Assembly (NCBI GenBank): GCA_963756525.1
Contig: CAVWNR010000003.1
Coordinates: 124,001-188,000 of the forward strand
From: CAVWNR01 sp963756525
Lineage (GTDB): Bacteria; Actinomycetota; Actinomycetes; Mycobacteriales; Jatrophihabitantaceae
Reading direction: 5' to 3'
DNA: 64,000 bases
The notes beneath the pieces are model-generated. The model searched no databases. It worked only from the letters and a program-made list of their open reading frames with translations, and had not been told where the DNA came from. A program made the translations under genes and the position numbers. This document shows, piece by piece, positions 8,265-16,285 of the stretch; position 1 is the first letter of the stretch; every line of letters begins with the position of its first letter.

Positions 8265-9191
8265 CTACCTTCCCTCGGCGGCGCGGCTGCTAACCACATC
8301 ATCGGTACGCAGTGCGGCGTCGTCGGCGAGCGAAGCCGCGACCAACTCGCCGACTTGCGAGATGTCGGCCTGCGCGGTTCGCCGCGCATGGGCGAGCGCC
8401 GGCACGAGCGCGCCGGAGCGGCATCGCTCGAACTCGGCGTCCAGGGCGGTTGCGCTGACCTGCTCGGCGGGCAGCACGGCCGGCCAGCCCAGGCGCTCGG
8501 CCTGCCGGGTGACCTTCGCCCCGCCGATGATCGGGTCGCAGACGATCGGCGGCACGCCGAGGCGGATCGCCCGCACCATCGCGTGCAGCCGGGAGGTGAC
8601 CACCACGTCGGCACGCGCGATCAGCGACTCGACCTGCGCAGGCGTGCGCACGTACCCGTCCCGGTACTGGTCCACCTCCACCTCGAACCACGGGTGCCGC
8701 CGCTCGCCGAGCCAGCGGCAGATCGCGGCGGTCACCCGGTCGGCTGCCGTCGACTCGCGGTACTCGTCCTGCTGCGGCGCGACGGCCACTGCGACCAGCG
8801 GCGCATGCTGCACCGGAGCGCCGGCGGCGAGATCGGCCCGGACGGTGTGAGTGCTGTCGCGTTCCCATACCCGGTGAAAGAGCCGGCACGCCGCCTGGTC
8901 GATCACCGAGACGTTCAGCGCCCAGCGCTGCACGTCGGCGAAGCGGCGGGCGAGCTCCCGCAGCAACGGGTGGTCGGTGAGCGGCCCGCCGACGAAGACC
9001 AGGTGCGTGTAGCTCGTCGGATCGACCTGCTGCCAGTCCACCGGACGGTCGAGGAACGGCGCCCACGCCACGTCGTACGGCACGCCGAGATCGTCCAGCC
9101 ACCCGGTGACGGTCAGCGCGGCGAGCTCGTCCCCCACCGTCGCTACCACATCGGCGAAGCTGAACCACCCGGTGAGCAGGGCCCGGGTCAT
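8265..9191 (-). CDS. Polysaccharide pyruvyl transferase family protein
   Basis: A 308-residue protein from ATG 9191. The N-terminus (LLTGWFSFADVVATVGDEL) and THLVFVGGPL match the Rossmann-like start of the PS_pyruv_trans family. The hallmark late segment is IARADVVVTSRLHAMVRAIR followed by GVPPIVCDP, the donor-binding half. Members transfer pyruvate ketals or act as GT-B-like transferases on exported polysaccharides. It lies between a DUF5709 gene (4-nt gap) and a 59-residue gene, so three small genes share one transcript. The exact donor and acceptor are unknown. Confidence 0.75.
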   Translation of the reverse strand: MTRALLTGWFSFADVVATVGDELAALTVTGWLDDLGVPYDVAWAPFLDRPVDWQQVDPTSYTHLVFVGGPLTDHPLLRELARRFADVQRWALNVSVIDQAACRLFHRVWERDSTHTVRADLAAGAPVQHAPLVAVAVAPQQDEYRESTAADRVTAAICRWLGERRHPWFEVEVDQYRDGYVRTPAQVESLIARADVVVTSRLHAMVRAIRLGVPPIVCDPIIGGAKVTRQAERLGWPAVLPAEQVSATALDAEFERCRSGALVPALAHARRTAQADISQVGELVAASLADDAALRTDDVVSSRAAEGR

Positions 9192-9195
9192 CCGG

Positions 9196-9621
9196 CTACT
9201 GCGCCGGCCAGTCGGACTCCCCGATGACGTGCACCGCGGCCTCCTCGGCACTGGACGCGTAGCCCGCCGGCCCGACGTCGTCGGCGATCTCGTCCGGCTC
9301 GCGGTCCGGGTGGGCGCCCTCGTCCGGCGCCACCAGGCGGCCGGAGCGCGGTGCGGCATCCTCGAGCGGCACGTCAGCGGGCGTGACGTCGGGCTCCTCG
9401 GCGCGCAGCCGCTCGTCCAGCGACTCGCCCGCGCGTTCCTCGGCGGGCGTGGGCGCGTCCCGGAGGCTGTGCGGCTCGCGATCCGGCGGCGAGTACCCGG
9501 TCTGCATGATCTCGTCCGGGTCGTCGCCGGTGAGGTCCTCGATCGGGTCGAGGTTCTCCGCGTCGCCGACGGCGTCGCCGGACTCGTAAACGGTGTCTCC
9601 GTAGATTCCGCTGTCGGACAT
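9196..9621 (-). CDS. DUF5709 family protein
   Basis: A 141-residue acidic protein from ATG 9621. It shows the ordered blocks I associate with DUF5709: GYSPPDREPHS, SLDERLRAEEPDV, RSGRLVAPDEGA and the terminal ASSAEEAAVHV. It is probably largely disordered and is widespread in actinobacteria without known function. It heads a three-gene minus-strand unit with the pyruvyl transferase-like gene. The family often sits among stress genes, in keeping with its surroundings here. Confidence 0.8.
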   Translation of the reverse strand: MSDSGIYGDTVYESGDAVGDAENLDPIEDLTGDDPDEIMQTGYSPPDREPHSLRDAPTPAEERAGESLDERLRAEEPDVTPADVPLEDAAPRSGRLVAPDEGAHPDREPDEIADDVGPAGYASSAEEAAVHVIGESDWPAQ

Positions 9622-9674
9622 GAGCGCAGTCTTCCCGCCCAGGTCCGAGGGCATGCAGCATTCGGGCACCGAAC

Positions 9675-9689
9675 GGGTATCACCCAGGC
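9675..9689 (+). promoter_or_regulatory. GGGTAT box 10 nt before a start codon
   Basis: GGGTA at 9675-9679 precedes ATG 9690 by exactly 10 nt, the same spacing seen at tkt, 42033 and 61681. The expected -35 position reads GCAG, a poor match, so the promoter call rests on the -10 and spacing alone. Confidence 0.35.
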
Positions 9690-9890
9690 ATGCAACGAGG
9701 AAGCGACAAGCATGGCCCGCGGCTGGACGACGAGATGGAGAAGGAGACCGAGAGCATCGTTCGCGGCGTCGGCGCCACGCACATCGAGCCGTGGCGACAG
9801 ACCGAGCCGCTCGACCCAGACCCCGAGGACGAGGAGGAGCCGCCGCCGCTCGGACGGTACGAGGAGCCGCGCGGCGAGCAGCCCGATTGA
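9690..9890 (+). CDS. Small conserved hypothetical protein
   Basis: A 66-residue acidic protein. The block KHGPRLDDEMEKETESIVRG is a pattern I have seen in small uncharacterised actinobacterial proteins; the rest is an acidic, Pro-rich tail. There is no upstream purine-rich ribosome site, only a GGGTAT box 10 nt before the ATG, fitting near-leaderless translation. It is followed by chaB-like and SDR genes on the same strand. Function unknown. Confidence 0.65.
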   Translation: MQRGSDKHGPRLDDEMEKETESIVRGVGATHIEPWRQTEPLDPDPEDEEEPPPLGRYEEPRGEQPD

Positions 9891-9955
9891 TCGGCTGCTG
9901 ATGCGGGTAGGACGCCCACGAGGTCGACGACGGACGTGTCGACGAAGGAGGAGGC

Positions 9956-10366
9956 ATGCCCGCAAGGGAGGAGATGCCCTCGACGCTGAAGCGTTCGCCC
10001 GCGAAGGCGCAGCGGACATGGGCGAAGACACACGACTCCGCGGTGGAGGAGTACGGCGAGGGTGAGCGGGCCCACCGAACCGCGTACGGCGCGTTGAAGC
10101 ACTCGTTCGAGAAGGTCGGCGACCACTGGGAGCCGAAGGCCGGCGGCCGCAAGGGTCCGTCGGATCGGCAGAGCGCGAAGACCGGCGCGGCGGCCCGCCG
10201 TGGCGGACCGACCGCCGAGGGGGTCGATGCCAACGCGCCGATGAGTCACCTGCGCGAGCTGGCCCGCAAACTCGACGTCCCGGGGCGCTCGACGATGAAC
10301 AAGAAGGAACTTGTCAGCGCCCTGAAGAAGGCCAACCGCAAAGCGACCGCTCGTGCCAGCCGCTGA
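9956..10366 (+). CDS. ChaB-domain protein with Rho-N/SAP-like tail
   Basis: A 136-residue protein in two parts. Residues 1-65 form a ChaB domain (MPAREEMPSTLKRSPAKAQR through AHRTAYGALKHSFEK); ChaB was named as a regulator of the ChaA cation antiporter, but its role is uncertain. Residues 95-136 form a basic helix-extended-loop segment (HLRELARKLDVPGRSTMNKK), typical of Rho-N/SAP folds that bind nucleic acid. The ATG follows GAAGGAGGAGG closely. The stop lies 14 nt inside the next gene, so the SDR is probably translationally coupled. Confidence 0.8.
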   Translation: MPAREEMPSTLKRSPAKAQRTWAKTHDSAVEEYGEGERAHRTAYGALKHSFEKVGDHWEPKAGGRKGPSDRQSAKTGAAARRGGPTAEGVDANAPMSHLRELARKLDVPGRSTMNKKELVSALKKANRKATARASR

Positions 10367-11378
10367 GCAGCGAGAGGTCGTCGCGGTCACCGGCGCCAGC
10401 GGCGGGATCGGCCGAGCCGTGGCCGCTGCGTTCGCGGCGCGGCATGCCACGGTTGCCCTGCTCGCTCGGGGTGATGAGGGCCTGGCCGGCGCGGCGAGTG
10501 ACGTCAAGGCGGCCGGCGGAGAGCCCCTGACGATCCCGGTCGACGTCGCCGACGCGGACGCGGTCGAGGCCGCGGTCGAGCGGATCGAGTCCGAGGCCGG
10601 GCCGATCGACGTGTGGGTGAATGTCGCGTTCTCCTCGGTGTTCTCGCCGTTCTGGCAGATCGAGCCGGCGGAATACCGCCGGGTCACCGAGATCAGCTAT
10701 CTCGGCTTCGTCTACTCGACGATGGCCGTACTGCATCGGATGATGCCGCGCGATCGCGGCACGATCGTCCAGGTCGGCTCGGCGCTGGCGTATCGGGGCA
10801 TCCCGCTGCAGACCGCGTACTGCGGTGCCAAGCACGCCATCCAGGGTTTCAACGAGGCGCTGCGCTGCGAGCTGATGCACGAGAAGAGCAACGTGCACGT
10901 GACGATGGTGCAGATGCCGGCGGTGAACACCCCGCAGTTCTCCTGGGTGCTCTCCAGGCTGCCCAAGCACCCGCAGCCGGTGCCGCCCATCTATCAGCCA
11001 GAATCGGTCGCGCATGCGGTGCTGTACGCCGCCGACCATCCCAAGCGCCGGGAGTACTGGGTAGGGACGAGCACGGCGCTGACCCTGGCCGCCAACGCGC
11101 TCGCTCCCGGCCTGCTCGACCGTTACCTGGCCCGCACCGGCTTCGACTCGCAGCAGACCGACCACTACCGCGACCCGAATACCGCCGCCAACCTGTGGAA
11201 CCCGGCCGACGGGCCGCAGGGCAAGGACTACGGTCCGCGCGGCATCTTCGACGACGTCGCGCACACCAGCGACCCGCAGTTCTGGGCGTCCCGGCATCAC
11301 GGCGTGCTGGCGGCGTGCGGTGCGGCCAGCGGGGTGCTCGTGGGATCGGTCGCGGCGGCGCTGCGCCGCCGGCGCTGA
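10353..11378 (+). CDS. Short-chain dehydrogenase/reductase
   Basis: A 341-residue classical SDR: nucleotide motif TGASGGIGRA near residue 13, serine in VGSALAY, and YCGAK as the YxxxK pair. Beyond the ~250-residue SDR core is an extension with WVGTSTALTLAANALAPGLL, DSQQTDHYRDPN and a final hydrophobic helix that may anchor it to the membrane. The substrate is unknown. GTG 10353 overlaps the ChaB-type gene by 14 nt. A close paralogue with the same extension lies at 59528-60531 but is frameshifted. Confidence 0.88.
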   Translation: MPAAEQREVVAVTGASGGIGRAVAAAFAARHATVALLARGDEGLAGAASDVKAAGGEPLTIPVDVADADAVEAAVERIESEAGPIDVWVNVAFSSVFSPFWQIEPAEYRRVTEISYLGFVYSTMAVLHRMMPRDRGTIVQVGSALAYRGIPLQTAYCGAKHAIQGFNEALRCELMHEKSNVHVTMVQMPAVNTPQFSWVLSRLPKHPQPVPPIYQPESVAHAVLYAADHPKRREYWVGTSTALTLAANALAPGLLDRYLARTGFDSQQTDHYRDPNTAANLWNPADGPQGKDYGPRGIFDDVAHTSDPQFWASRHHGVLAACGAASGVLVGSVAAALRRRR

Positions 11379-11417
11379 GGGACGTCGATGAGTGCTTGCC
11401 CGAAGAGCAGGTAATCG

Positions 11418-11765
11418 ATGATCCGGATGGCCCGCGGGCTCGGCGCGCTCACGTGCACCGCCGGCCTCGTGCTGGTCGCCCGCCCGGGTCAGGTGGCCCG
11501 GGCGGTCAGCCGGGGCACCCCGCCGGAGGCGCGAATCGTGCGCCTGCTCGGCGCCCGGATGCTGCTGCAGGGCGCGCTGCTCGCGGCCCGGCCCGACCGG
11601 CGACTCGCGGCGGCCTGTGCTGCCGTGGACGGCACACACGCCGCCAGCATGGTCGCCGCCGCGGTCCTGCTGCCCCGGTATCGACGGGCCGCCCTGCTCT
11701 CCGCGGGCGTCGCCGTAGGGTCCGCGGCGGTGAGCGCGATGATCGCCGGGCGGCCGCATGCCTAG
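11418..11765 (+). CDS. Small membrane protein, unknown function
   Basis: A 115-residue, Ala/Leu/Arg-rich protein with hydrophobic stretches near residues 8-20, 46-57, 67-85 and 90-108, suggesting three to four short membrane helices. It follows the SDR by 39 nt, and its last 8 nt overlap the GH15 gene, so the three are probably one transcript. No family recognised. Confidence 0.6.
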   Translation: MIRMARGLGALTCTAGLVLVARPGQVARAVSRGTPPEARIVRLLGARMLLQGALLAARPDRRLAAACAAVDGTHAASMVAAAVLLPRYRRAALLSAGVAVGSAAVSAMIAGRPHA

Positions 11766-13515
11766 CCGGCCGACGACCCCGTTCCCACCGCACGTCCTGC
11801 GCGAGTACGCGGTGATCGCGGACGGCGAGCGCGGCGCGGTGATCGGTCCGCACGGCGAGCTGGTCTGGCTGTGCATCCCGAGCTGGGAGAGCGACGCCGT
11901 CTTCGCCGCGCTGATCGGTGGCGGCGGTTGCTACGCCGTCACGCCGGCGGGCCGGTTCGTGTGGGGCGGCTACTACGACGAGGGGACGCTGATCTGGCGC
12001 AACCGCTGGGTCACCGAGGACGGCGTGGTGGAATGCCGCGACGCGCTGGCCTTCCCGGCCGATCCGCACCGCGCCGTGGTGCTGCGCCGCATTCTCGCCG
12101 ACGATGCGCCGGCCCGGGTGGATCTCTGGCTGCATCCGCGCGGCGGCTACGGCACCCGCCCGCTGACCGGCGTCAACCACAGCAAGGGCATCTGGTCCGG
12201 CCGTACCGGTGGCGTCTACTGGCGCTGGACGGGCGCGACCGGCGTGCGCCAGCAGTCGGGCAAGGGGCTGCTCGGCCAGCTGCGGCTGCCGGCCGGGGCA
12301 CAGCACGACCTGGTCCTCGAACTCTCCGACCGACCGCTGCCGGACAACCCGGTCGAGCCCCGGACCGCGTGGGAGGCCACCGAGAACGCGTGGCGCTCCG
12401 CCGTGCCGGCCCTGGACAACTGCCTGGCACCCCGCGAGACCCGGCACTCCTACGCGGTATTGCGCGGGCTCACCGCCGCGAGCGGCGGCATGGTGGCCGC
12501 GGCCACCACCTCGTTGCCGGAGCGCGCCGAGCAGGGCCGCAACTACGACTACCGATACGTGTGGATCCGCGACCAGTGCTTCGCGGGGCAGGCGGTCGCC
12601 GCCGCCGGCGGGCATCCGCTTCTCGACGACGCGGTGCGATTCGTCACCGCACGGCTGCTCGAGCACGGCCCCCGCCTCGCCCCCGCCTACACGACGAGCG
12701 GCGGCCGGGTGCCGGATCAGCGCCAGATCGACCTGCCCGGCTACCCCGGCGGGTACGACCTGGTGGGGAACTGGGTCAACAAGCAGTTCCAGCTCGACGC
12801 GTTCGGGGAGTCGCTGCTCCTGCTCGCGGCAGCCGCCCGGCTGGACCGGCTCGACGACGACGGATGGCGGGCCGCCGAGGCGGCGGCCGGAGCGATCGGC
12901 CAGCGCTGGCAGGAACCCGACGCCGGCATCTGGGAGATCGACGACCGGCCGTGGACGCACAGCCGGCTGACCTGTGCGGCCGGGCTGAAGGCCGTCGCCG
13001 CGGCGCGCTCCGGGTCGGCGCACGCCGCCGACTGGCTCGCCCTGGCCGACCGGATCGTCGCGCACACCGCCGCGCACGCGACCCAGCCCTCCGGCCGCTG
13101 GCAGCGCTCACCCGACGATCCCGGCCTGGACGGCGCGCTGCTGCTCTGCGCGCTGCGCGGCGCGATCCCCGCCGACGACCCCCGCTCGATCAGCACCCTC
13201 GCCGGGTACGAGGAGGAGCTCTGCGAGGAGGGTTATGCCTACCGGTTCCGCCACGACGAGCGCCCGCTCGGCCAGGCGGAGGGCGCGTTCCTGCTCTGCG
13301 GGTTCCTTATGGCGTTGGCCACCCACCAGCAGGGCCGGCCGACCGACGCGATCGGCTGGTACGAGCGCACGCGCGCCGCGTGCGGTCCGCCGGTGCTGTA
13401 CTCGGAGGAGTTCGACGTCGCGCAGCACCAGCTGCGGGGCAACCTGCCCCAGGCGTTCGTGCACGCGCTGATGGTGGAGTGCTCGGCCCGCCTGGCGCCC
13501 GATATCAATCGCTGA
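11758..13515 (+). CDS. Glycoside hydrolase family 15 protein
   Basis: A 585-residue GH15 enzyme (glucoamylase, glucodextranase or trehalase type), hydrolysing alpha-glucosidic bonds by inversion. The N-terminal beta domain contains VIADGERGAVIGPHGELVW; the (alpha/alpha)6 barrel contains RNYDYRYVWIRDQCFAG, DLVGNWVNKQFQLDAFGE, DDRPWTHSRL and EEFDVAQHQLRGNLPQAFVH, where the late acidic residues should be catalytic. There is no signal peptide, so it is probably cytosolic and acts on trehalose or storage glucans. A second, diverged GH15 lies at 57706-59550. It converges with sigF, with 11 nt between stops. Confidence 0.87.
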   Translation: MPSRPTTPFPPHVLREYAVIADGERGAVIGPHGELVWLCIPSWESDAVFAALIGGGGCYAVTPAGRFVWGGYYDEGTLIWRNRWVTEDGVVECRDALAFPADPHRAVVLRRILADDAPARVDLWLHPRGGYGTRPLTGVNHSKGIWSGRTGGVYWRWTGATGVRQQSGKGLLGQLRLPAGAQHDLVLELSDRPLPDNPVEPRTAWEATENAWRSAVPALDNCLAPRETRHSYAVLRGLTAASGGMVAAATTSLPERAEQGRNYDYRYVWIRDQCFAGQAVAAAGGHPLLDDAVRFVTARLLEHGPRLAPAYTTSGGRVPDQRQIDLPGYPGGYDLVGNWVNKQFQLDAFGESLLLLAAAARLDRLDDDGWRAAEAAAGAIGQRWQEPDAGIWEIDDRPWTHSRLTCAAGLKAVAAARSGSAHAADWLALADRIVAHTAAHATQPSGRWQRSPDDPGLDGALLLCALRGAIPADDPRSISTLAGYEEELCEEGYAYRFRHDERPLGQAEGAFLLCGFLMALATHQQGRPTDAIGWYERTRAACGPPVLYSEEFDVAQHQLRGNLPQAFVHALMVECSARLAPDINR

Positions 13516-13526
13516 GGCGCAGCCAC

Positions 13527-14321
13527 TCAGCCGGCGTCGGCGGCGGTCTCAGCGACGCCGAGCCGGTCGCGCAGGGTCGCCAGGCTGCGCGCGATGAGCC
13601 GCGACACCTGCATCTGCGAGACGCCGACGATGCCTGCGATCTCGGTCTGCGTCTTGCCGGCCAGAAAGCGCAGCATCAGGATCTCCTGCTCGCGCGGGGG
13701 CAGCGTCTTGATCGCCGGCAGCAGTAGCGCGCGCTGCTCCACCCGCTCCAGCGGCTGGCTCGTGTCGGCGAGGGCGGGATGGTCGCCGCGGCCGGACCCG
13801 GGCTCGGTGAGCGCGTCGAGCGGCACACCGGCGTAGCCGCGCGCCGCCTCCAACGCGTCGAGTACCTCGTCCTCGCCGAGCCCGGCCCGCTCGGCGAGTT
13901 CGGCCACCGTCGGGGCTCGGCCGAGCTCCTGGCTCAGCTCCGCGCGGGCGCTGCCCAGCGTCGTCTGCAGCTCCTGGGCTCGGCGCGGCACGTGCACCAG
14001 CCAGCCGGTGTCACGAAAGTGCCGCTTGATCTCCCCGACGATCGTCGGCGCCGCGTACGTCGAGAATTCCACGCCCCGCTCCGGGTCGAAGCGGTCGATC
14101 GCCTTCAACAGCCCGATCGCGCCGACCTGGACCAGATCCGCCACCGGCTCGCTGCGGCCGCTGAATCGTCGCGCCAGATACTCGACCAGGGGCAGATGCA
14201 TCTCGACCAGCCGGTCGCGTACCCGCCGCCGCTCGTCGCTGTGCGGAGGCAACTGGTGCAGCAGCGCCAGCATCGCCGTCGCCTGCGCCCGCGCCTCCCC
14301 GGGGTCGCCGCGACCGCTCAC
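13527..14321 (-). CDS. sigF: RNA polymerase sigma factor, SigF/SigB family
   Basis: A 264-residue group 3 sigma factor of the stress/sporulation type. Region 2 contains VADLVQVGAIGLLKAIDRFD and FSTYAAPTIVGEIKRHFRD; region 3 contains LGRAPTVAELAERAGL; region 4 has the helix-turn-helix TQTEIAGIVGVSQMQVSRLI. The GTG/ATG start overlaps the upstream anti-sigma gene by 4 nt. In mycobacteria and Streptomyces, relatives direct transcription from GTTT/GNNT-N14-17-GGGTA promoters, which are abundant in this window. A matching promoter stands at the head of its own operon, so autoregulation is likely. Confidence 0.92.
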   Translation of the reverse strand: MSGRGDPGEARAQATAMLALLHQLPPHSDERRRVRDRLVEMHLPLVEYLARRFSGRSEPVADLVQVGAIGLLKAIDRFDPERGVEFSTYAAPTIVGEIKRHFRDTGWLVHVPRRAQELQTTLGSARAELSQELGRAPTVAELAERAGLGEDEVLDALEAARGYAGVPLDALTEPGSGRGDHPALADTSQPLERVEQRALLLPAIKTLPPREQEILMLRFLAGKTQTEIAGIVGVSQMQVSRLIARSLATLRDRLGVAETAADAG

Positions 14322-14764
14322 TGCGATTGAGCCTCGCGCCGCTTACTCATGGCCACGGCGAGTACGTCATCGCTCTCGACGACGCTCACCGGGGCGACCA
14401 GCGCCTCGAGCACCGTCCAGGCGAACCCGCTGCGGTCGATCTCCGCTCCGGCCACGGGCGGCACCGTGACCTCGACTTCCAGCTGTCCCGCACCCGCGAT
14501 GAACCGCGCCGTCAACGAGCTGTGCGCAAGCGCGTGGGGCAGTAGCAGCGCGCACGCCTCGTCGACGGCGATACGTAGATCCTCGATATCGTCGATGGTC
14601 AGATCGCAGCGTGCGCCGAGCCCGGCGACGAGCATCCGCACGCAGACGACGTACGCGGGGTCGGCCGGCACCCGCAGTTCGACCTCTCCGTCGACCGAAC
14701 GCCGGGCGTTGTGCTGCGAACTCTCGGCCGCCGCGGCGACGTCCCGGTTGTGCTGGACGGCCAT
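14318..14764 (-). CDS. Anti-sigma factor, RsbW-like histidine kinase fold
   Basis: A 148-residue GHKL-type protein. It has the N box (DIEDLRIAVDEACALLLPHA) and then FAWTVLEALVAPVSVVESDD, the pattern of RsbW/UsfX anti-sigma kinases that hold a SigF-type factor inactive. The classical G1 glycine motif is weak, as in other actinobacterial anti-SigF proteins. Its stop overlaps the sigF start (ATGA), ensuring near-stoichiometric synthesis. It follows the proline-rich gene by 30 nt. The STAS protein at 37497-37889 is a candidate antagonist, but that link is only inferred. Confidence 0.85.
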   Translation of the reverse strand: MAVQHNRDVAAAAESSQHNARRSVDGEVELRVPADPAYVVCVRMLVAGLGARCDLTIDDIEDLRIAVDEACALLLPHALAHSSLTARFIAGAGQLEVEVTVPPVAGAEIDRSGFAWTVLEALVAPVSVVESDDVLAVAMSKRREAQSQ

Positions 14765-14794
14765 CAGGACACCGACCGGTTCACTGTGCCGCCG

Positions 14795-15034
14795 TCACGG
14801 TAAGCGTTGCGCGGCACGGTGGAGGCTGTCTGATGTCTGTTCATCGGCGTGCTCTCCCTGCCCGTCCTGACCGCCCGCCGATTGCGGACGGTCCGGTGTC
14901 GGCGGCGGATTCGGCGGCGTGGGCAGCGGATCTGGCGTGATCGGCGGCACCCGCGGGCTCGGGTCCACCGGGGGGACGCGTGGACTCGGGTCGACTGGTG
15001 GCACCGTCGGACTCGGCGCGGCCGGCTCGGTCAC
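14795..15034 (-). CDS. Proline-rich small protein heading the sigF operon
   Basis: A 79-residue protein from GTG 15034, chosen because GGAGG lies 10 nt upstream and the reading is consistent. It contains tandem copies of VDPSPRVPP and then alternating P/T/N runs, ending in a polar tail. It is probably extended and disordered. It lies between a good SigF-type promoter and rsbW-sigF. A different frame (start near 15044) is also open, so the frame choice is not certain. A similar proline-rich peptide gene at 50190 also has a SigF-type promoter. Confidence 0.5.
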   Translation of the reverse strand: MTEPAAPSPTVPPVDPSPRVPPVDPSPRVPPITPDPLPTPPNPPPTPDRPQSAGGQDGQGEHADEQTSDSLHRAAQRLP

Positions 15035-15106
15035 GACACTCCATCCTCCGTCCGTCGATGCCGACGGGCTCCGCTGCGCGCTGGCATTGGCTTCCGGCTC
15101 ACTGCC

Positions 15107-15131
15107 TACCCGCTGCCGCACCGGGGCAAAC
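15107..15131 (-). promoter_or_regulatory. SigF-type promoter of the sigF operon
   Basis: Minus strand: GTTT (15131-15128), 16-nt spacer, GGGTA (15111-15107). The first start codon downstream is GTG 15034, then rsbW and sigF. A perfect match to the expected recognition sequence in front of the sigma factor's own operon suggests positive autoregulation, as known for mycobacterial usfX-sigF. Confidence 0.65.
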
Positions 15132-15144
15132 TGCCCGGGCGGGT

Positions 15145-15431
15145 TCAGCCCAGGTCGATCAGCGCGAGGCCGATGTCCGGGCGCATCGTCTTGCGCAGGG
15201 ACGCGGGCGACTCGCGGACGATCACCTCGAGCGTCGGCCAGACCTCGGCGCTGCGCAGCCAGCCCGCAGGTGCATGCCCATGTCGTGCTCGGCCTCGCCG
15301 ACGGCAGCGTGCGCGGCGGTGAGCTCGTTCTCGCGGGCGAACCGGGTCAGGGAGTCGAACGCCTCGTCGCCCGGATCGCAGACAACCGCGAAGCTGCGCA
15401 CCGGACCGCTCTGGAGCTGCTTGACCTTCAC
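15145..15431 (-). pseudogene. Broken PPC (DUF296) domain gene
   Basis: The N-terminal part from GTG 15431 (VKQLQSGPVRSFAVVCDPGD, then FARENELTAA) and the C-terminal part in another frame (AEVWPTLEVIVRESPASLRK through IGLALIDLG) both match PPC/DUF296 proteins, small trimeric proteins linked to AT-hook regulators. The usual ~140-residue domain is cut to about 95 codons: the centre is missing, and the conserved block VHAHVVLGLADGSVRGG is present only on the opposite strand, at 15270-15323. The gene has therefore suffered a local inversion plus deletion. GTG 15431 overlaps the cyclase stop by 4 nt, showing it was the last gene of the glycan operon. Confidence 0.75.
15251..15326. other. Inverted segment inside the PPC pseudogene
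   Basis: Read on the plus strand, 15267-15323 encodes QVHAHVVLGLADGSVRGGE, the central motif expected on the minus strand. The ends fall near two palindromes, CTGCGCAG at 15251-15258 and GAGCTC at 15321-15326, which may mark the breakpoints. Confidence 0.65.
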
Positions 15432-16285
15432 TGCGCCTCCTCGTGAGATGCAGCGGGCTCGGGCAGGACGGCGAGTGCCCGCCCGGGTCCGCCGGTGCCG
15501 CCGACCAGCCGGATGGGCAGGAACAGGAACCAGGCGCCGCGGGCCGGTAAGGCGGCGAGACCGGTGAGCGCCTCGACGTAGACCATGCCGCGGGTGAGGC
15601 CGGCCAGGTGGGCCGGGGCACCGTCCTGCGCCGCTCCGACCGACGGCCCGTCGGTGCCGAGGCAGCGGACGCCGCGCTCGACGAGCAGGTCGATGGCAGC
15701 CGGGCTCGGCGCCGGCCAACCGGGCACGGACCCGCGGACGAGCACGTCCTCGGTGTAGCGCGCCGCCTCGTCACCGGTGCGGTAGCGCGTGCTCCAACCG
15801 CTGCGCAGCAGCACCACGTCGCCGGAGCCGAACTCGCCGTGCGCGCGTTCCCAGGCGAGCAGCTGGTCGCTGCCTATCGGTGGGCTCGACCCTGGCTGGG
15901 CAGGCGCCGGCGCGACGTCCACCACCGCGGCGGCCCCGCACGCCGCGAGTAGCGCCAAGCCATCCACGCCGATCGCCCCGCCGGGCCCCGCGTTCGGCAG
16001 GCCCGAGTCGGCGGGCGGGACGAAGTGGCGCGGCGCGTCGACGTGCGTGCCGACGTGCTCGTCCATCACCAGCCAGCGGGTCTGGTAGGCGCCGCCCATC
16101 CGCGGGTGGACGGGCTGCACGCCGTCCCGCTCGGCGAACCAGGTCCACACGGTGGCCCGGAAGGGCATGTGTCCGGGCCAGGTGCACGGCAGTTCCTCGG
16201 CGAGCGGCACGGTCAGGTCGACGACGCGATGCCGGGCGAAGATGTCGGCCAGCTGGTCGGCGAGGTCGGCGCCCGGCACGGTCAT
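15428..16285 (-). CDS. Cyclase-family protein (kynurenine formamidase-like fold)
   Basis: A 285-residue member of the Cyclase family (PF04199), metal-dependent hydrolases. It opens with RVVDLTVPLAEELPCTWPGH and carries the metal motif EHVGTHVDAPRHF; later blocks are GDVVLLRSGWSTRY, CLGTDGPSVG and RGAWFLFLPIRLVGG. Relatives include kynurenine formamidase, isatin hydrolase and polyketide cyclases; the substrate here is unknown. Both ends overlap neighbours by 4 nt (GT2 upstream, PPC pseudogene downstream), which is odd company for a glycan operon and may point to a small acyl or lactone substituent, though that is speculation. Confidence 0.82.
   Translation of the reverse strand: MTVPGADLADQLADIFARHRVVDLTVPLAEELPCTWPGHMPFRATVWTWFAERDGVQPVHPRMGGAYQTRWLVMDEHVGTHVDAPRHFVPPADSGLPNAGPGGAIGVDGLALLAACGAAAVVDVAPAPAQPGSSPPIGSDQLLAWERAHGEFGSGDVVLLRSGWSTRYRTGDEAARYTEDVLVRGSVPGWPAPSPAAIDLLVERGVRCLGTDGPSVGAAQDGAPAHLAGLTRGMVYVEALTGLAALPARGAWFLFLPIRLVGGTGGPGRALAVLPEPAASHEEAQ

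Noticed and set aside
8265..10031. 588-residue minus-strand frame upstream of the pyruvyl transferase-like gene
   Set aside because: Beyond 9191 it is in the wrong frame over DUF5709 and ChaB and reads as Arg/Ser-rich low complexity.
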